Shown: positions 19,604-30,313, counted from the first letter of the stretch. The stretch is 64,000 nucleotides of DNA from CAVSIS01 sp963814875 (GCA_963814875.1 CAWFFJ010000023.1:62001-126000); one strand, 5' to 3'. Numbers and translations are program-made. Notes: generated by a model not told the origin, from the sequence alone.

Positions 19604-21079
19604 GTGCACTCGCTGCTGCAGGTGGTTTCCGGTCTGGGATGGGAGCTGTCCGCGTGGACCGCGCTCCTCGTGGCCGCCGAGCTCTTCACCCTGGTCACCA
19701 TCCCTTCAGTCCTGCTCTCACGCAGGGGGCAGCCCCTGGCCGCCCTCTCCTGGACGCTGGCGCTGGTGGCGGTCCCGGTGCTGGGCGTGCTGGCGTGGTG
19801 GCTCCTCGGGCGCTCCCATCTCGAACGGAAGGGCCTGCTTCGGAAACGGGCCCGTTGGGAGGTGCGCAAGGGGTTTGCCTACCTGCGTCCCGAGACGCCG
19901 GCGCTCCCTGAGGAGGTCGGCGACGTCTTCAACGTCATCCGGCGGCTGCCCGAGGGGGAGGCAGGGGGAGCTTTTGCCCCGGAGGCGGGAAACCGGGTGA
20001 CGGTCCTCAAGGATGGAAGCGAGACCTACGCGGCGCTGGAGCGAGCCATCGCCGCCGCCGAGCACCACCTCCACCTCCTCTTCTACACCTTCGAGCCCGA
20101 CGCGACAGGGCGGCGCTTCCGGGACCTGCTGGCCGAGCGCGCGCGGTCCGGAATCCGCGTACGGCTCCTCCTCGACGCCATGGGCAGCTTTCGCACCCGC
20201 AGCTCCTTCTTGCGGCCCATCGAGGAAGCGGGTGGCGAGGTCGCCTTCTTCGCCCCCGTGAAGTTCTTTCGTCGCTCCCTCTCCTTCAACTTCCGCAACC
20301 ACCGCAAGATCCTGGTGGCCGATGGGCGCACCGCCTACACCGGTGGCCTCAACATTGGGGACGTCTACCTCCGGGATTGGCGGGATGCGGGGCTCCTGCT
20401 CGAGGGGCCCGTCGCCAGTCAGCTCCAGGAGGTCTTCCTGGACGACTGGTTCTTCGCCACCGGGAGGAACCTGGCGGATCGGGACCATCTGCGCTGGTGC
20501 GAGGCCTCGGGCTGTGGGCCCGGAGAACGTGGGGCGGTGTGTGCCGTGGTGGCTGGCGGCCCTGACTCGGCGCACAACCTCACCCACGACGCCTTCTTCC
20601 TGGCCCTGACGCGGGCCCGGGAGCGAATCTGGATCACCACCCCCTACTTCATCCCCGACCCGGCGATCCAGGCGGCGCTGCGCACGGCCGTCTACAGCGG
20701 GGTGGACGTGCGGTTGCTGGTCCCCCGGCGCTCCGACCTGCCGTGGACGCGACTCGCTGGGCGCTCCTACTTTCCGGACCTCCTCGCGTCGGGCGCGCGC
20801 ATCTGGGAGTACCTGCCGACGGTCCTGCACGGCAAGACCTGGGTTTTCGACAGCGACTTCTGCGCGGCGGGGAGCGCCAACCTCGACACCAGGAGCTTCA
20901 AGCTGAACTTCGAGGTGACCTGCTTCATCCGGGATGCCGCCGCCAACGCCAGGATGGCCGAGCTCTTCGAGCAGGACCTGGCGCAGAGTGCCGAGGTGAC
21001 GGTCGCGTCCCTGGCGCGGACGAGTGCGGGCCAGCGCCTCCTCGAGTCCGCCCTGAACCTCCTCAGCCCACTGCTGTAA
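19604..21079 (+). CDS. cls: cardiolipin synthase (phospholipase D family)
   Basis: Inner-membrane enzyme condensing phosphatidyl groups to cardiolipin. The 491-residue protein has two N-terminal membrane segments (about residues 8-60) and two HKD motifs: NHRKILVADGRTAYTGG near residue 231 and LHGKTWVFDSDFCAAGS near residue 407. The GTG at 19604 is chosen because GGAGGGG precedes it and the protein then begins at the membrane segment; an upstream in-frame GTG at 19571 has no ribosome site. A TACGCT at 19575-19580 could be its -10. Box A lies further upstream and could act on it from a distance, but the spacing differs from the other sites. Confidence 0.92.
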   Translation: MHSLLQVVSGLGWELSAWTALLVAAELFTLVTIPSVLLSRRGQPLAALSWTLALVAVPVLGVLAWWLLGRSHLERKGLLRKRARWEVRKGFAYLRPETPALPEEVGDVFNVIRRLPEGEAGGAFAPEAGNRVTVLKDGSETYAALERAIAAAEHHLHLLFYTFEPDATGRRFRDLLAERARSGIRVRLLLDAMGSFRTRSSFLRPIEEAGGEVAFFAPVKFFRRSLSFNFRNHRKILVADGRTAYTGGLNIGDVYLRDWRDAGLLLEGPVASQLQEVFLDDWFFATGRNLADRDHLRWCEASGCGPGERGAVCAVVAGGPDSAHNLTHDAFFLALTRARERIWITTPYFIPDPAIQAALRTAVYSGVDVRLLVPRRSDLPWTRLAGRSYFPDLLASGARIWEYLPTVLHGKTWVFDSDFCAAGSANLDTRSFKLNFEVTCFIRDAAANARMAELFEQDLAQSAEVTVASLARTSAGQRLLESALNLLSPLL

Positions 21080-21154
21080 TGCCAGCCGTCAGGGGCGCCA
21101 CCTGCCGGACTTCAATCCGTCGGCTGGAGGGCGAGCTCCATCGCCTCACGGCGG

Positions 21155-21889
21155 TCACTGTGGCAGGGACTTCATCATTCCCTGCATTCGGGTGATCTCG
21201 GCACCCTGGGAGCTGATGATGTCCCGGGCGAGCTGCATCGCGTCGGCGTCGCTCCCGGCCTTCAGCTCGGTCTGTGCCGCCATCACTGCGCCCTGTTGGT
21301 GAGCGGTCATCGCAGTCAGCCAGGCCCGGTCAAACGCCGTCCCCGACATCTCTGACAGGGTGGTCATGTCCTGCTCGGACATCATGTGGCCCATCGCGCC
21401 GTCCGTCGCGCCACGCGACATCATCATGGTGTGCCCCATGGTCTCCGGGACGGGCTCACCCCAGCTGGTCAGGCAGCCGTCCATGCGCTCGATCTCCGGC
21501 TCTTGGGCTGCCTTGACGGCGGCGGCCAACTCCCTGACCTTCGGGCTGCTGGCCTGGGACAGGGCCATGTCGGCCATCCGCACGGCTTGCGCGTGGTGGA
21601 AAATCATGGCGTTCGCGAACGCGACGTCTGCGTCGCCATGCGCCCGGGCCGCGGGCATACCGTCCCCGGCCGGCCTGCTCGAGTCGGCAGCCGCGGTGGG
21701 CTGGTGCATGTCGCCCATCGAAGGATTGGAGGTGGCGCCGCTGCCGGCGGTGTCGGCCGGGCCGCCGCAGGCGGTCAGGGCCAGGGTGCCGGCGACCAGG
21801 GCCACCGACAGGACCAGGAGGTTCAAAGTTGACCGTAAAGCACCGACCGGAGACGGAGAGCCTGCCACTACAACGAATAGGCGTTTCAT
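21155..21889 (-). CDS. DUF305 lipoprotein
   Basis: A 244-residue exported lipoprotein. The signal peptide ends in a lipobox (LALTACGG, Cys near residue 40), followed by a Ser/Met/His-rich linker and two DUF305 helical bundles. The conserved blocks are FANAMIFHHAQAVRMADMAL near residue 100 and WLTAMTAHQQGAVMAAQTEL near residue 197. DUF305 proteins are associated with copper binding and periplasmic metal stress through their Met/His residues. The ATG at 21889 gives the cleanest signal peptide. It has its own box-B promoter with a short leader and converges with cls. Confidence 0.88.
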   Translation of the reverse strand: MKRLFVVVAGSPSPVGALRSTLNLLVLSVALVAGTLALTACGGPADTAGSGATSNPSMGDMHQPTAAADSSRPAGDGMPAARAHGDADVAFANAMIFHHAQAVRMADMALSQASSPKVRELAAAVKAAQEPEIERMDGCLTSWGEPVPETMGHTMMMSRGATDGAMGHMMSEQDMTTLSEMSGTAFDRAWLTAMTAHQQGAVMAAQTELKAGSDADAMQLARDIISSQGAEITRMQGMMKSLPQ

Positions 21890-21919
21890 GAGACACCGTC
21901 CTTTCAAGAACCTGTCTCA

Positions 21920-21996
21920 AACTTAGCTCTCCTGCACCCCGTCGGGAAGCGCACTTACTACCCAAGAGCAGGGCCGCGACCTGGGTAGAAACTACC
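21920..21996 (-). promoter_or_regulatory. two-dyad box B and -10 element of the DUF305 gene
   Basis: Left half GAAGCGCACTTACTACCC at 21946-21963, a 19-base spacer, and right half GGGTAGAAACTACC at 21983-21996. The left half is identical to box A over 18 bases although the spacers differ. TAAGTT on the minus strand (21925-21920) is 31 bases from the proximal dyad centre, giving a leader of about 24 bases to the DUF305 start. Confidence 0.75.
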
Positions 21997-22111
21997 ACTC
22001 CGGCGACCGCCCCCGATCGACGACCCGGCGCCGCCCTCACTCCGCCCGCTGGAAGACGACGGCGCGCACGGCGTGCGTCGAGGTGCGGGGAGTGTCGGCG
22101 CTACCAGCGGC

Positions 22112-25100
22112 TCAGGTCGTCTTGGCGTTCGCCGCGCCGAGCACGACCCGCACCCGATGCACGCCCCCGTCGTCTGCCAGCGGAATCGCGGTCGGGTCGA
22201 CGGGCGATCCGTCGAGCTCCACGCTCGCCACGCCCCGGCAGCGCCGCTGAGGGTTCTCCACGACGATCGTGTAGTGCGCCGTCCCGAAGCGCCATTCGAT
22301 GGAGTAGGTCGGCCACGACGACGGGATGCACGGGTTCATCGAGAAGAATGCGCCGCGGCGCTCGAGTCCGAGCATCCCTTCCAATCCAGCCCGGTAGAGC
22401 CAACCGGCCGAACCGGTGTACCAGGTCCAGCCCCCGCGCCCCCGGTGCGCTGGGTGGTCGTAGACGTCCCCCGCAACCGCATAGGGCTCGGTCATGTACT
22501 GCTCGACCTGGCTCGCCGTCCGCGAGTGGTTGATGGGATTGAGCATGTGGAAGAGCTCCGCCGCCTCGTCGCCGCTGCCGAGGCGCGCGAGGGCGAGGGC
22601 GACCCACGCCGCCGCGTGCGTGTACTGCCCTCCGTTCTCACGGACCCCGGGGATGTAGCCCTTGATGTATCCCGGGTCGAGAGCCGTGTGATCGAACGGC
22701 GGCGAGAGGAGCAGGATGACGCCCGAACCCCGCCGGACCAGGTGCGTGCGCACGGCGTCCATGGCGTGCTCGGCGCGTCGTGCCGGCGCGGCGCCCGAGA
22801 GAACGGCCCAGGTCTGGGCCACCGAGTCGATCTTCCCCTCGTCGTTCTGGGACGATCCCAGTGGCGTCCCGTCGTCGAAGTACGCGCGCCGATACCACTC
22901 GCCGTCCCAACTCTGCTCCAGCATGGTTCCCAGACGCTCGCGTTCGGCGCGGTAGCGCGCCGCTCGCTTCGCCGCACCCCTCTCCTTGCACAAGGGGGCC
23001 CATGCTCCAAGAACGGTGTGGAGAAACCAGCCAACGAAGACACTTTCGCCGCGACCCTCGGGGCCGACGCGGTTGAAGCCGTCGTTCCAGTCGCAGCTCC
23101 CGATCAGCGGCAGGCCGTGCGCGCCGGCGGTGAGCGCTCGGTCGATGGCCATGACTCCGTGCTCGAACAGCGTGCCGGTCTCGCGGGAGATGGCCGGGAT
23201 CCCGTACGCCTCGGGCTCTCCGGGCGGAACGGCGGGCGCCTGAAGGAAGGGCACCCGCTCGTCGAGGACGGCGCGGTCTCCAGTGGCCTTGACGTACTCG
23301 GCCGTCGCGTAGGGGAGCCAGAGAAGGTCGTCCGAGCACCGCGTGCGTATGCCCTGGCCGCCCGGGGCGCTCCACCAGTGCTGCACGTCTCCCTCCACGA
23401 ACTGGCGCGCGGCGGCTCGGAGGATGTGCTCGCGGGTGAGGTCCGGCCGCGTCAACATGAGCGCCAGCACGTCCTGGAGCTGGTCGCGGAAGCCGTACGC
23501 ACCGCTCGCCTGGGAGTAGCCGGAGCGCGCCCAGACGCGGCATGCCAGGTCCTGGTAAAGGAGCCACCTGTTCACCAGGAGGTCGAAGGAGTCGTCGGGC
23601 GTGCTGACGCGCACGGCGCCCAGCGTGTCATCCCAGAACGCCTCCACTCGGACGAGCTCGGCCTCTGCAGCCTCCGCACCGCCGGGGCCCGCAAACCGCC
23701 GTAGGAGCGCGTGGGCTTCCGCCGCGTCCCGCCCCTGCCCGAGCAGGAACACGATGCGCCGGGTCGCACCGGGCGGGAGGTCCACCACCGTCTGCAACGC
23801 TGCGCACGGGTCGAGGCCGGCGCCGAACCGGTTCAGCAGCTGCGGCCGGCCGAGCGCGGCCGCACGGGCGAGCGAGCCGTTGCGGCCGATGAACTCGAGT
23901 CGGTCGCCAGTCGCGGCGACAAGCGGTTCGCTCGCGGCGGCGAACGCGACACGCGATCTCTCCTGGCTGTACAGGTCGCGCGCCAGGACCGCGCCGGTCT
24001 CGCCGTCGAGCTCCGTTGCGACGAACCTCGGGCCGCTCGCGATCGGCGGACCGAGGAGCCACTCGTTGTAGGAGAAGATGGTCAGGCGCCGCGGCCGGTC
24101 GGAGCGGTTCGTCAAGCTCAGGAGGGACAGCTTCACCGGCTCGTCCCGCGCCACGAAGACCGCCAGCTCCTGCGCAATGCCGCGCGCGGCGCGGGAGAAG
24201 CGTGTCACGCCCGCCGCGTGGCGCACCACCCAGCGCGGAGAGCGCGGTGTGCGTTTAAGGGGTGCAGGCGTGGCGCCCCACAGGGCACCGCCATCCTCGT
24301 CGCGGAGGAAGATCGCCTCGGCGGTCGGGTCCGTGACCGGGTCGTTCGCGAACGGCGTGAGCCGGTTGTCCCGGCTGTTCTCTGCCCAGGTGTGGGCCGC
24401 CCCGGAGGTGGTCACGATGGTCCCGAAGCGAGGGTTGGCGAGAACGTTGACCCACGGGAGCGGCGTCTCGCGGTCACCCTCGAGGACGACGACGTACTCG
24501 CGGCCGTCACCGGTGAAACCGCCGAGACCGTTGTCGAGGACAAGCGGTGGTGGCTCGGGGCCAGCTTCCAGCGGCCCACCATCGACTGGCCCTGGGGCCT
24601 CGTCGGCCGGCACGCGGTCGAGCGGGAGGGGAGGCTCCGGCTCCGGGCGGTCGAGCTGCTGCTCCAGGGTGCCGCGGTCGCCGGAGAGGACCGCCTGGGC
24701 GACCGCACTCAAGAGGACCTTCTCAGCCTCGGAGATCGAATCGCCCTGGAGAAGAAAAACGCCGCCGGGCTTGTCCTTCCACGCACTCCACGGACCGCCG
24801 TCGACGAGCTGTGTGAGGTGTTGGCTCATCTCCTCGCGGTAGCCTGCCGAGTGCTCATTCAGGATCACCGCGTCCGCCTTCAGTCCCTTCAGGCGCCAGT
24901 GCTCGTGGGCGGCCAGGACCTGTCGAACGAGCTGCACGTCGTCCGGCTCCTTGACGCGGACGAGGACGATCGGCAAATCGCCCGAGATACCGAACCTCCA
25001 CAGGCTGTTCTGCCCGAGCGCGTTGCTCGCCAGAGTCTCCCCATCGGCGCGGAGGGACGCGTCGGAGAAGAAGACACGGGAACCGAGCCGTTCGGTGAGT

Positions 25101-28100
25101 TGGGATTGCTCGACAGAGATGCCGAGATGTCGCAGTGACATCTGCGCCTGCGTGAACGCCAGGGCGAAGGCACGGGCGGCGACGCCGTGGTCGTGGTACT
25201 TCTGTGCACACTTGCGTGCGGTCGGCTCGTCGGCGGCAACGCCGGTCGTGAACGTGACGCGGGCGAACCCGCCGGGTGCCAGCCTCATGCGGGTCCGAAG
25301 GCTCAGGATCGGGTCGAGGACCGCGCCGGTCGTCCCAGAGAGCGCGCGCCCGTCCATGGCCTCGGGGTTGTCGGGGCCGCGCCCGCGCCCCAGGAAACGC
25401 ATCCGATCGGTCTCCCACTCGACTTGTGCTTTCGTCGGTCCGTGGATGGCGAGGACGTGGAATCCGACCAGCGTCGGGTCGTGGGGGCCGCGGCGCCGGC
25501 GCCGCGCCAGGAGAGCCGTGTTTTCGGCAATCCACTCCGTCTCGACGAACAGCTTCCCGAACGCGGGGTTGGCGACGTCTTCGGCAATGGCCCCCAAACC
25601 CAGCTCGACGTAGCTCGTCAGCTCGATCTCGCGGGTGCGGTCGCTCAGATTCGTCAGCGAGACGCGCCGAACCTCGGCGTCGTCTCCTGGTGAGACGGCG
25701 ACCTCGAGGCGCGTTGCGATGTCGTGGTCGAGCCTCTCGATGGTTGCCTTCTCGGCGAGAAACTCCACCAGGTAGGTTTCGGGGTTCTTGGCCGTAGGCT
25801 GGTAGGCCGCCGACCAGACGGCGCCTGTGTGGACATCGCGCAGGTAGACGAACTGGCTTCCTGGATCGCGGGTACGGTCCTCCCGCCACCGCGTCACCGC
25901 ACGGCCGCGGCAGAAGCTCGTTCCGCCGCCTCCGTTCGTGACGATCGCGACATAGCTGCCGTTCGACAGGATCTGCGCACGTGGGAACGGCGTGTGAGGG
26001 GAGCGGAGCCGGCGGGGTGCGCGCACCAGCGCGGGCGGCTCGGCTGGGGTCTCCTCGGCCGGTCGCGGCTCGATGACAGGCGCCTCGCGCGGGATCCGCT
26101 CTTGCAAGAGGAGCTCGGTCGCTTGGACTCGCCGGTCCGCATGGAATCGGTCGACCATCACGTCGCCGAGCAGGACGTTGGCGATGGCAACCAGCGTCAT
26201 CCCCTGGTGGTGCGCCAGGTAGGTCTTCACGACGACGCCTGGTCCGAGTGGCACGCCTGCAGAGTCGCCGGTCTCGTCCGGCTTGCGCACCGTGTAGTCG
26301 ATGGCGTCGTAGTATCCGAGCGGCCCCTCGGCTCCCTCGCGCGTCAGGTGTCGCAGGTTTCGCACGGCCCGGACTGGCTCCAGGAGAGCGGCCAATGCGG
26401 TTGCATAGGGCGCCACGACGAGCTCGTCGATCAGCCCTCGCTTCAGCCCGAGGCCCGGGACGCCGAACTCCTTGTACTGGTAGTTGCCGAACCGGTCGAC
26501 CAGGTCGTACGCGGACTCGGAGATCCCCCACGGGACGTGCCGCTCGCGGCCGTACCGGATCTGCTTCCTGACGACCATGCGGCAGCTCTGGTCGAGGAGC
26601 GTCCCCGGATACGTTCTCATCAGGAGGAGAGGCATCAGGTACTCGAACATCGTCGCGCCCCAGGAGACGAGGGTCGGGACGCCTGCCACGCTGACGACGA
26701 GCCGTCCCAGGTGGAACCAGTGGCTCTGCGGGACGTCGCCCTTGGCGATGGCGAAGAAGCTCGCGAGGCGCGACTCCGATGCCAGGAGGTCGTAGTAGGA
26801 GAGGTCCGCCCGCCCCGGCCCGCTGGCGTCCGCCAGGCGATAACCGATCGAGAAGAGCTGACGCTGGCGGTCGTAGAGGAAGGTGAAGTTCATCCCGTCC
26901 GCCAGGGCGGTTGCGCGACGGGCGACGTCGGACAGGCGTGGTGCCAGATCCGGTCGCGAAGCGGCCAGCTGCCGACACCCTTCCGCGAGGGCGAGCAGCG
27001 CCCCCGCAAGGTTGCCGCTGTCCACCGTGGACACGTAGCGAGGGAGGAGCGGTGAGAGGTTCTCGGTGTCGTACCAGTTCAGCAGGTGCCCCTCGTGGCG
27101 CTCCAGCGCTTCGACCGTGGTCAGCGTCCGGTCGAGCCTCTCGACCATTGCATCTGCCGGCAGCAGGTCCAGATCGTGCGCCGCGAGCGTGGAGAGGAGA
27201 CCCATGGCGATGTTGGTCGGTGAGGTCCGATGCGCCACCGTGGGCGCTCGTTCTTCCTGGATGTTGTCGGGAGGGAGCCAGTGATCCTCAGGGCCGGCCA
27301 GGGTTTCGAAGTAGTGCCACGTCGTCCGCGCCACCTTCTTCAGGAGATCACGGTCCTCTGGCGAGAGCTCCCGCCGGCGTGCAGCCATCGGCTGGCTGAA
27401 CCAGTATGCGCACGCGGGCGCCGCGGTCCACAGGGCGATGAACGGCAGTGCAAGAGGCAGTGCGGCGGGACGTGCGGCGATGGTGAGGGCGAGCAGCCCC
27501 AGGGCCGCAATCGGGCTCGCGGCCATCTCGACGAAAAAGGAACGGATCCCTTCCCGCAGGAGGCCGGCGGCTCGTGCCCCCTGCGCGGCCGCCGTCTCCC
27601 AGTCAAGGAGGCGGCGCTTCGTGATCACGACCCGGACGAGGGTCAGGGCGATGGCATGCAGCATCCGCCAGGCGTGGAACGGGAGGAAGATCAGCGTCAG
27701 GAACGCCTGAGCGAAGGCGGTGCTCAGATCCTCCACGAGGCCGCGAAGGTGGACTCGAGCCGGCTCGCGCGCGGGGTGCCGCTCGAGGAGTTGGAGGAGG
27801 GAGTCGACGAGCGGGAAGCCGACCACCGCGAGACCGCCCAGGGTCCAGATCAGCGGGCGTCCCGGCAGGAAAGTCCATGCGGCCGCGAAGAAAGCGAAGA
27901 GCGCGGGCGCCACGAGGCTGCGCCGCAGGTTGTCGAGGATCTTCCACTGACTGATCAGCGGCAGGCGGTTCTTCGCGAAACCCAGGGGTGTCGGGACCAC
28001 CGGGAAGAGCCAGGCCAGAATCTGCCAGTCACCGCGCACCCAGCGGTGCTCCCGCCGGGCGTGCGCGAGGACGTTGGCGGGGTAGTCGTCCACCACCTCC

Positions 28101-30313
28101 ACGTCGGAGACGAGCGCGGTGCGTGCGTGCAATCCCTCGAAGAGATCGTGCGACAGCAGCGCGTTCTCGGGGACGCGCCAGCCGACGGTCGCTTGGAAGG
28201 CGTCGACGTCGTACAAGCCCTTGCCAGTGAAGATGCCTGCGCCGAAGAGGTCCTGGTAGGTGTTGGAGACCGCCGTCGTATAGGGGTCGACGCCGATGTG
28301 CCCAGCGTACACCCGTGCGAAAAGCGACCCGCCGGCGCTCCCGAGGTTGACGCTCACGCGCGGCTGGAGGATGCCGTAGCCCTCCGTGACGGTGCGGAGG
28401 GTGACGTCCACCACGGGTCTGTTGAGCGGGTGCGAGATGATCCCGATCAGGGTCCTTGCGGCGCCCCTCGGGAGTCGCGTGTCGGCGTCGAGGGTGAGGA
28501 CGTAGCGCACCGAGGGAAGGATCGACAGGTCCCCGACAGTGACCGAAAAGCCGCTGTCACCAGAGGAACGCAGCATGCGGTTGAGCTCTTCGATCTTTCC
28601 CCGCTTGCGCTCCCAGCCCATGAAGACGTTCTCTTTCGGGTTCCACCGCCGATCGCGGTGGAAGAGGTAGAAACGGTCGTTCCCATCAGGCACGTGCCGG
28701 CGGTTGAGCGCCTCGATCCCGGCCACTGCTGCGGCCAGGATCTCGTCGTCACCGGCAACCGCGAGGGTTGGCGCGTCCTTGAAATCGCTCAGGATCGCGA
28801 AGTGGATCCGGGGGTCGAGGTTGCCGAGCGCCTGCACCTCCAGGTGCGCGAGGAGGCGCTCGACCTCCCCCACGCTGCCGAGCAGCACGGGCACGACCAC
28901 CATCGTGCGGGCGCTGTCGGGGATCCCGTCGCTGAAGTCGAGGCGGGGGAGCCGGCGTGGCGGCACCAACGCGGCCACGACCCGCTGGACGAGGAGCACC
29001 GCGAGCTCGCTTGCGGGGAGCAGTGCGAGGAGGGCCGCCACCGTCGCCATCGCGGTGCCCCCCACGGCGCCGGCATAGGCGTACGCACCGAACACGCCGA
29101 CGCCGGTCAGAAGACCTATGCCGCCGAGGTACGCCGCGGTTGCATGGGCGAAAATCCCACGGCGAAACCGCTGGGCGACGCGCGGGCGGGACGCCACATC
29201 GAGCTCGAGGCCGCGCCGGCCGGGGCCGATCAGGTGGTAACCGACGTGCGCAGCCCTGTCGCCGATCCCCTTCTGTTTTGCGGTGCGGCGAGCGCTCTCG
29301 ACGGTCCTCAGGGCAACGCGCACCTGTGCCCCGCCGGTCCGCTCGGCGAGATCCTCCACGGCGTGCCGGTAGCGGTCGCGGCTGGCGAAGTCCATCCGTG
29401 GGTAGACCCCGGCCGGGTCCCGCCGCAGGATCTCCTCCACCGGGCTGACCAGCTCCACGAAGCGGCTCCAGTCGAGCGTCGCACAGAACCTGAGGCTGGT
29501 CACCGTGTTGGCGGTGGAGACCTGATCGGTCGCCTGGTGCTGGCTCTCGGAACGGACGGCATCCTCGGGCGTCGTCCCCCGTGCGGCAAGTGCCTGCTCC
29601 ACTGCGGCCGCGAGCGGGGACGCGCGGGGGTCGTACTCGCGCATCCGCTGCCGAAGCTGCGCCACGAAGGCGGTTGGGAGCGGGTCGGGCAGAGGGCGGT
29701 GAGTCTCACCTCTCTCCAGCCGTGCGAGGGCAACGTCCGCATCCATGCGCGCCGTCCGCCCTGCGACGATTCCGTCTATCAGGAGCCGCAGGTTCTCGAT
29801 GAGCGCGAGCTTGAGCATGATGGGCCAGGCCCAGAGCTCTCCGATGGTCAACGGCGCCACGGTTTGAAAGGCGAGGAGGAAGTGTGTAAGTCGATCCGCG
29901 TCGAGCCGTCCGTCGCTGTGCAGGATCAGCTCGAGCGCCATGGCATGGATGCGGGCCTCGCCCGAGAACTCGCGTGCCGCGAGCTTCGGCAGTTTTCGGT
30001 AGTACTGAAAGGGGAGGCCGTGCCGCACGGCACGCACCTCCGACTCGACGAGGTGAAAGTTGTCGAGCAGCCACTCGGCGGCCGGAGGAACAGCGACGCC
30101 CCTACGGACGTCGTCAGCGAGGAAGCGGTACGCCGCTGTCAGGACGAGAATGTTCTCTTCCAGCCGCGGCAACACGTGGTGCCGGACCGAACGTGAGACA
30201 GGCGCCAGCGTGAAGGCGGCGGCGAGCGTCTTCGCTCGCTCCTCGAGGCCTTCGAGGCTCAGGAGCTCGCCCCTGAGAGGCATGGCTCTTTCGGGACGGC
30301 GCCGCCCGAACAC
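22112..30313 (-). CDS. ndvB: cyclic beta-1,2-glucan synthase (GT84/GH94)
   Basis: A 2733-residue inner-membrane enzyme that polymerises UDP-glucose and closes the chain into periplasmic cyclic beta-glucan, important for osmotic adaptation. N-terminal cytoplasmic region, membrane segments near residues 395-470 and 810-960, the GT84 catalytic segment with TLDADTRLP near 608 and HRWVRGDWQ near 760, a glucoamylase-like domain near 1000-1400, and two GH94-type beta-sandwich/catalytic regions ending with GGWTWYTGSAGWLYRAG near 2631. Size matches Brucella Cgs and rhizobial NdvB. The GTG at 30313 is chosen because GGGAGGGG lies just upstream; the ATG at 30284 has none. It is the last gene of the sigma-factor operon, 21 bases after the coiled-coil membrane protein. 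Confidence 0.93.
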   Translation of the reverse strand: MFGRRRPERAMPLRGELLSLEGLEERAKTLAAAFTLAPVSRSVRHHVLPRLEENILVLTAAYRFLADDVRRGVAVPPAAEWLLDNFHLVESEVRAVRHGLPFQYYRKLPKLAAREFSGEARIHAMALELILHSDGRLDADRLTHFLLAFQTVAPLTIGELWAWPIMLKLALIENLRLLIDGIVAGRTARMDADVALARLERGETHRPLPDPLPTAFVAQLRQRMREYDPRASPLAAAVEQALAARGTTPEDAVRSESQHQATDQVSTANTVTSLRFCATLDWSRFVELVSPVEEILRRDPAGVYPRMDFASRDRYRHAVEDLAERTGGAQVRVALRTVESARRTAKQKGIGDRAAHVGYHLIGPGRRGLELDVASRPRVAQRFRRGIFAHATAAYLGGIGLLTGVGVFGAYAYAGAVGGTAMATVAALLALLPASELAVLLVQRVVAALVPPRRLPRLDFSDGIPDSARTMVVVPVLLGSVGEVERLLAHLEVQALGNLDPRIHFAILSDFKDAPTLAVAGDDEILAAAVAGIEALNRRHVPDGNDRFYLFHRDRRWNPKENVFMGWERKRGKIEELNRMLRSSGDSGFSVTVGDLSILPSVRYVLTLDADTRLPRGAARTLIGIISHPLNRPVVDVTLRTVTEGYGILQPRVSVNLGSAGGSLFARVYAGHIGVDPYTTAVSNTYQDLFGAGIFTGKGLYDVDAFQATVGWRVPENALLSHDLFEGLHARTALVSDVEVVDDYPANVLAHARREHRWVRGDWQILAWLFPVVPTPLGFAKNRLPLISQWKILDNLRRSLVAPALFAFFAAAWTFLPGRPLIWTLGGLAVVGFPLVDSLLQLLERHPAREPARVHLRGLVEDLSTAFAQAFLTLIFLPFHAWRMLHAIALTLVRVVITKRRLLDWETAAAQGARAAGLLREGIRSFFVEMAASPIAALGLLALTIAARPAALPLALPFIALWTAAPACAYWFSQPMAARRRELSPEDRDLLKKVARTTWHYFETLAGPEDHWLPPDNIQEERAPTVAHRTSPTNIAMGLLSTLAAHDLDLLPADAMVERLDRTLTTVEALERHEGHLLNWYDTENLSPLLPRYVSTVDSGNLAGALLALAEGCRQLAASRPDLAPRLSDVARRATALADGMNFTFLYDRQRQLFSIGYRLADASGPGRADLSYYDLLASESRLASFFAIAKGDVPQSHWFHLGRLVVSVAGVPTLVSWGATMFEYLMPLLLMRTYPGTLLDQSCRMVVRKQIRYGRERHVPWGISESAYDLVDRFGNYQYKEFGVPGLGLKRGLIDELVVAPYATALAALLEPVRAVRNLRHLTREGAEGPLGYYDAIDYTVRKPDETGDSAGVPLGPGVVVKTYLAHHQGMTLVAIANVLLGDVMVDRFHADRRVQATELLLQERIPREAPVIEPRPAEETPAEPPALVRAPRRLRSPHTPFPRAQILSNGSYVAIVTNGGGGTSFCRGRAVTRWREDRTRDPGSQFVYLRDVHTGAVWSAAYQPTAKNPETYLVEFLAEKATIERLDHDIATRLEVAVSPGDDAEVRRVSLTNLSDRTREIELTSYVELGLGAIAEDVANPAFGKLFVETEWIAENTALLARRRRRGPHDPTLVGFHVLAIHGPTKAQVEWETDRMRFLGRGRGPDNPEAMDGRALSGTTGAVLDPILSLRTRMRLAPGGFARVTFTTGVAADEPTARKCAQKYHDHGVAARAFALAFTQAQMSLRHLGISVEQSQLTERLGSRVFFSDASLRADGETLASNALGQNSLWRFGISGDLPIVLVRVKEPDDVQLVRQVLAAHEHWRLKGLKADAVILNEHSAGYREEMSQHLTQLVDGGPWSAWKDKPGGVFLLQGDSISEAEKVLLSAVAQAVLSGDRGTLEQQLDRPEPEPPLPLDRVPADEAPGPVDGGPLEAGPEPPPLVLDNGLGGFTGDGREYVVVLEGDRETPLPWVNVLANPRFGTIVTTSGAAHTWAENSRDNRLTPFANDPVTDPTAEAIFLRDEDGGALWGATPAPLKRTPRSPRWVVRHAAGVTRFSRAARGIAQELAVFVARDEPVKLSLLSLTNRSDRPRRLTIFSYNEWLLGPPIASGPRFVATELDGETGAVLARDLYSQERSRVAFAAASEPLVAATGDRLEFIGRNGSLARAAALGRPQLLNRFGAGLDPCAALQTVVDLPPGATRRIVFLLGQGRDAAEAHALLRRFAGPGGAEAAEAELVRVEAFWDDTLGAVRVSTPDDSFDLLVNRWLLYQDLACRVWARSGYSQASGAYGFRDQLQDVLALMLTRPDLTREHILRAAARQFVEGDVQHWWSAPGGQGIRTRCSDDLLWLPYATAEYVKATGDRAVLDERVPFLQAPAVPPGEPEAYGIPAISRETGTLFEHGVMAIDRALTAGAHGLPLIGSCDWNDGFNRVGPEGRGESVFVGWFLHTVLGAWAPLCKERGAAKRAARYRAERERLGTMLEQSWDGEWYRRAYFDDGTPLGSSQNDEGKIDSVAQTWAVLSGAAPARRAEHAMDAVRTHLVRRGSGVILLLSPPFDHTALDPGYIKGYIPGVRENGGQYTHAAAWVALALARLGSGDEAAELFHMLNPINHSRTASQVEQYMTEPYAVAGDVYDHPAHRGRGGWTWYTGSAGWLYRAGLEGMLGLERRGAFFSMNPCIPSSWPTYSIEWRFGTAHYTIVVENPQRRCRGVASVELDGSPVDPTAIPLADDGGVHRVRVVLGAANAKTT

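Noticed and set aside
19123..19911. Plus-strand frames upstream of and overlapping the cls start
   Set aside because: They overlap box A and the leader gene and read out of frame into cls; the GTG at 19604 with its ribosome site explains the region.
27230..30196. 988-codon plus-strand frame antisense to ndvB
   Set aside because: Arg/Gly/Pro-rich shadow of the glucan synthase codons in high-G+C DNA; no family pattern, and the minus frame has clear GT84/GH94 motifs.
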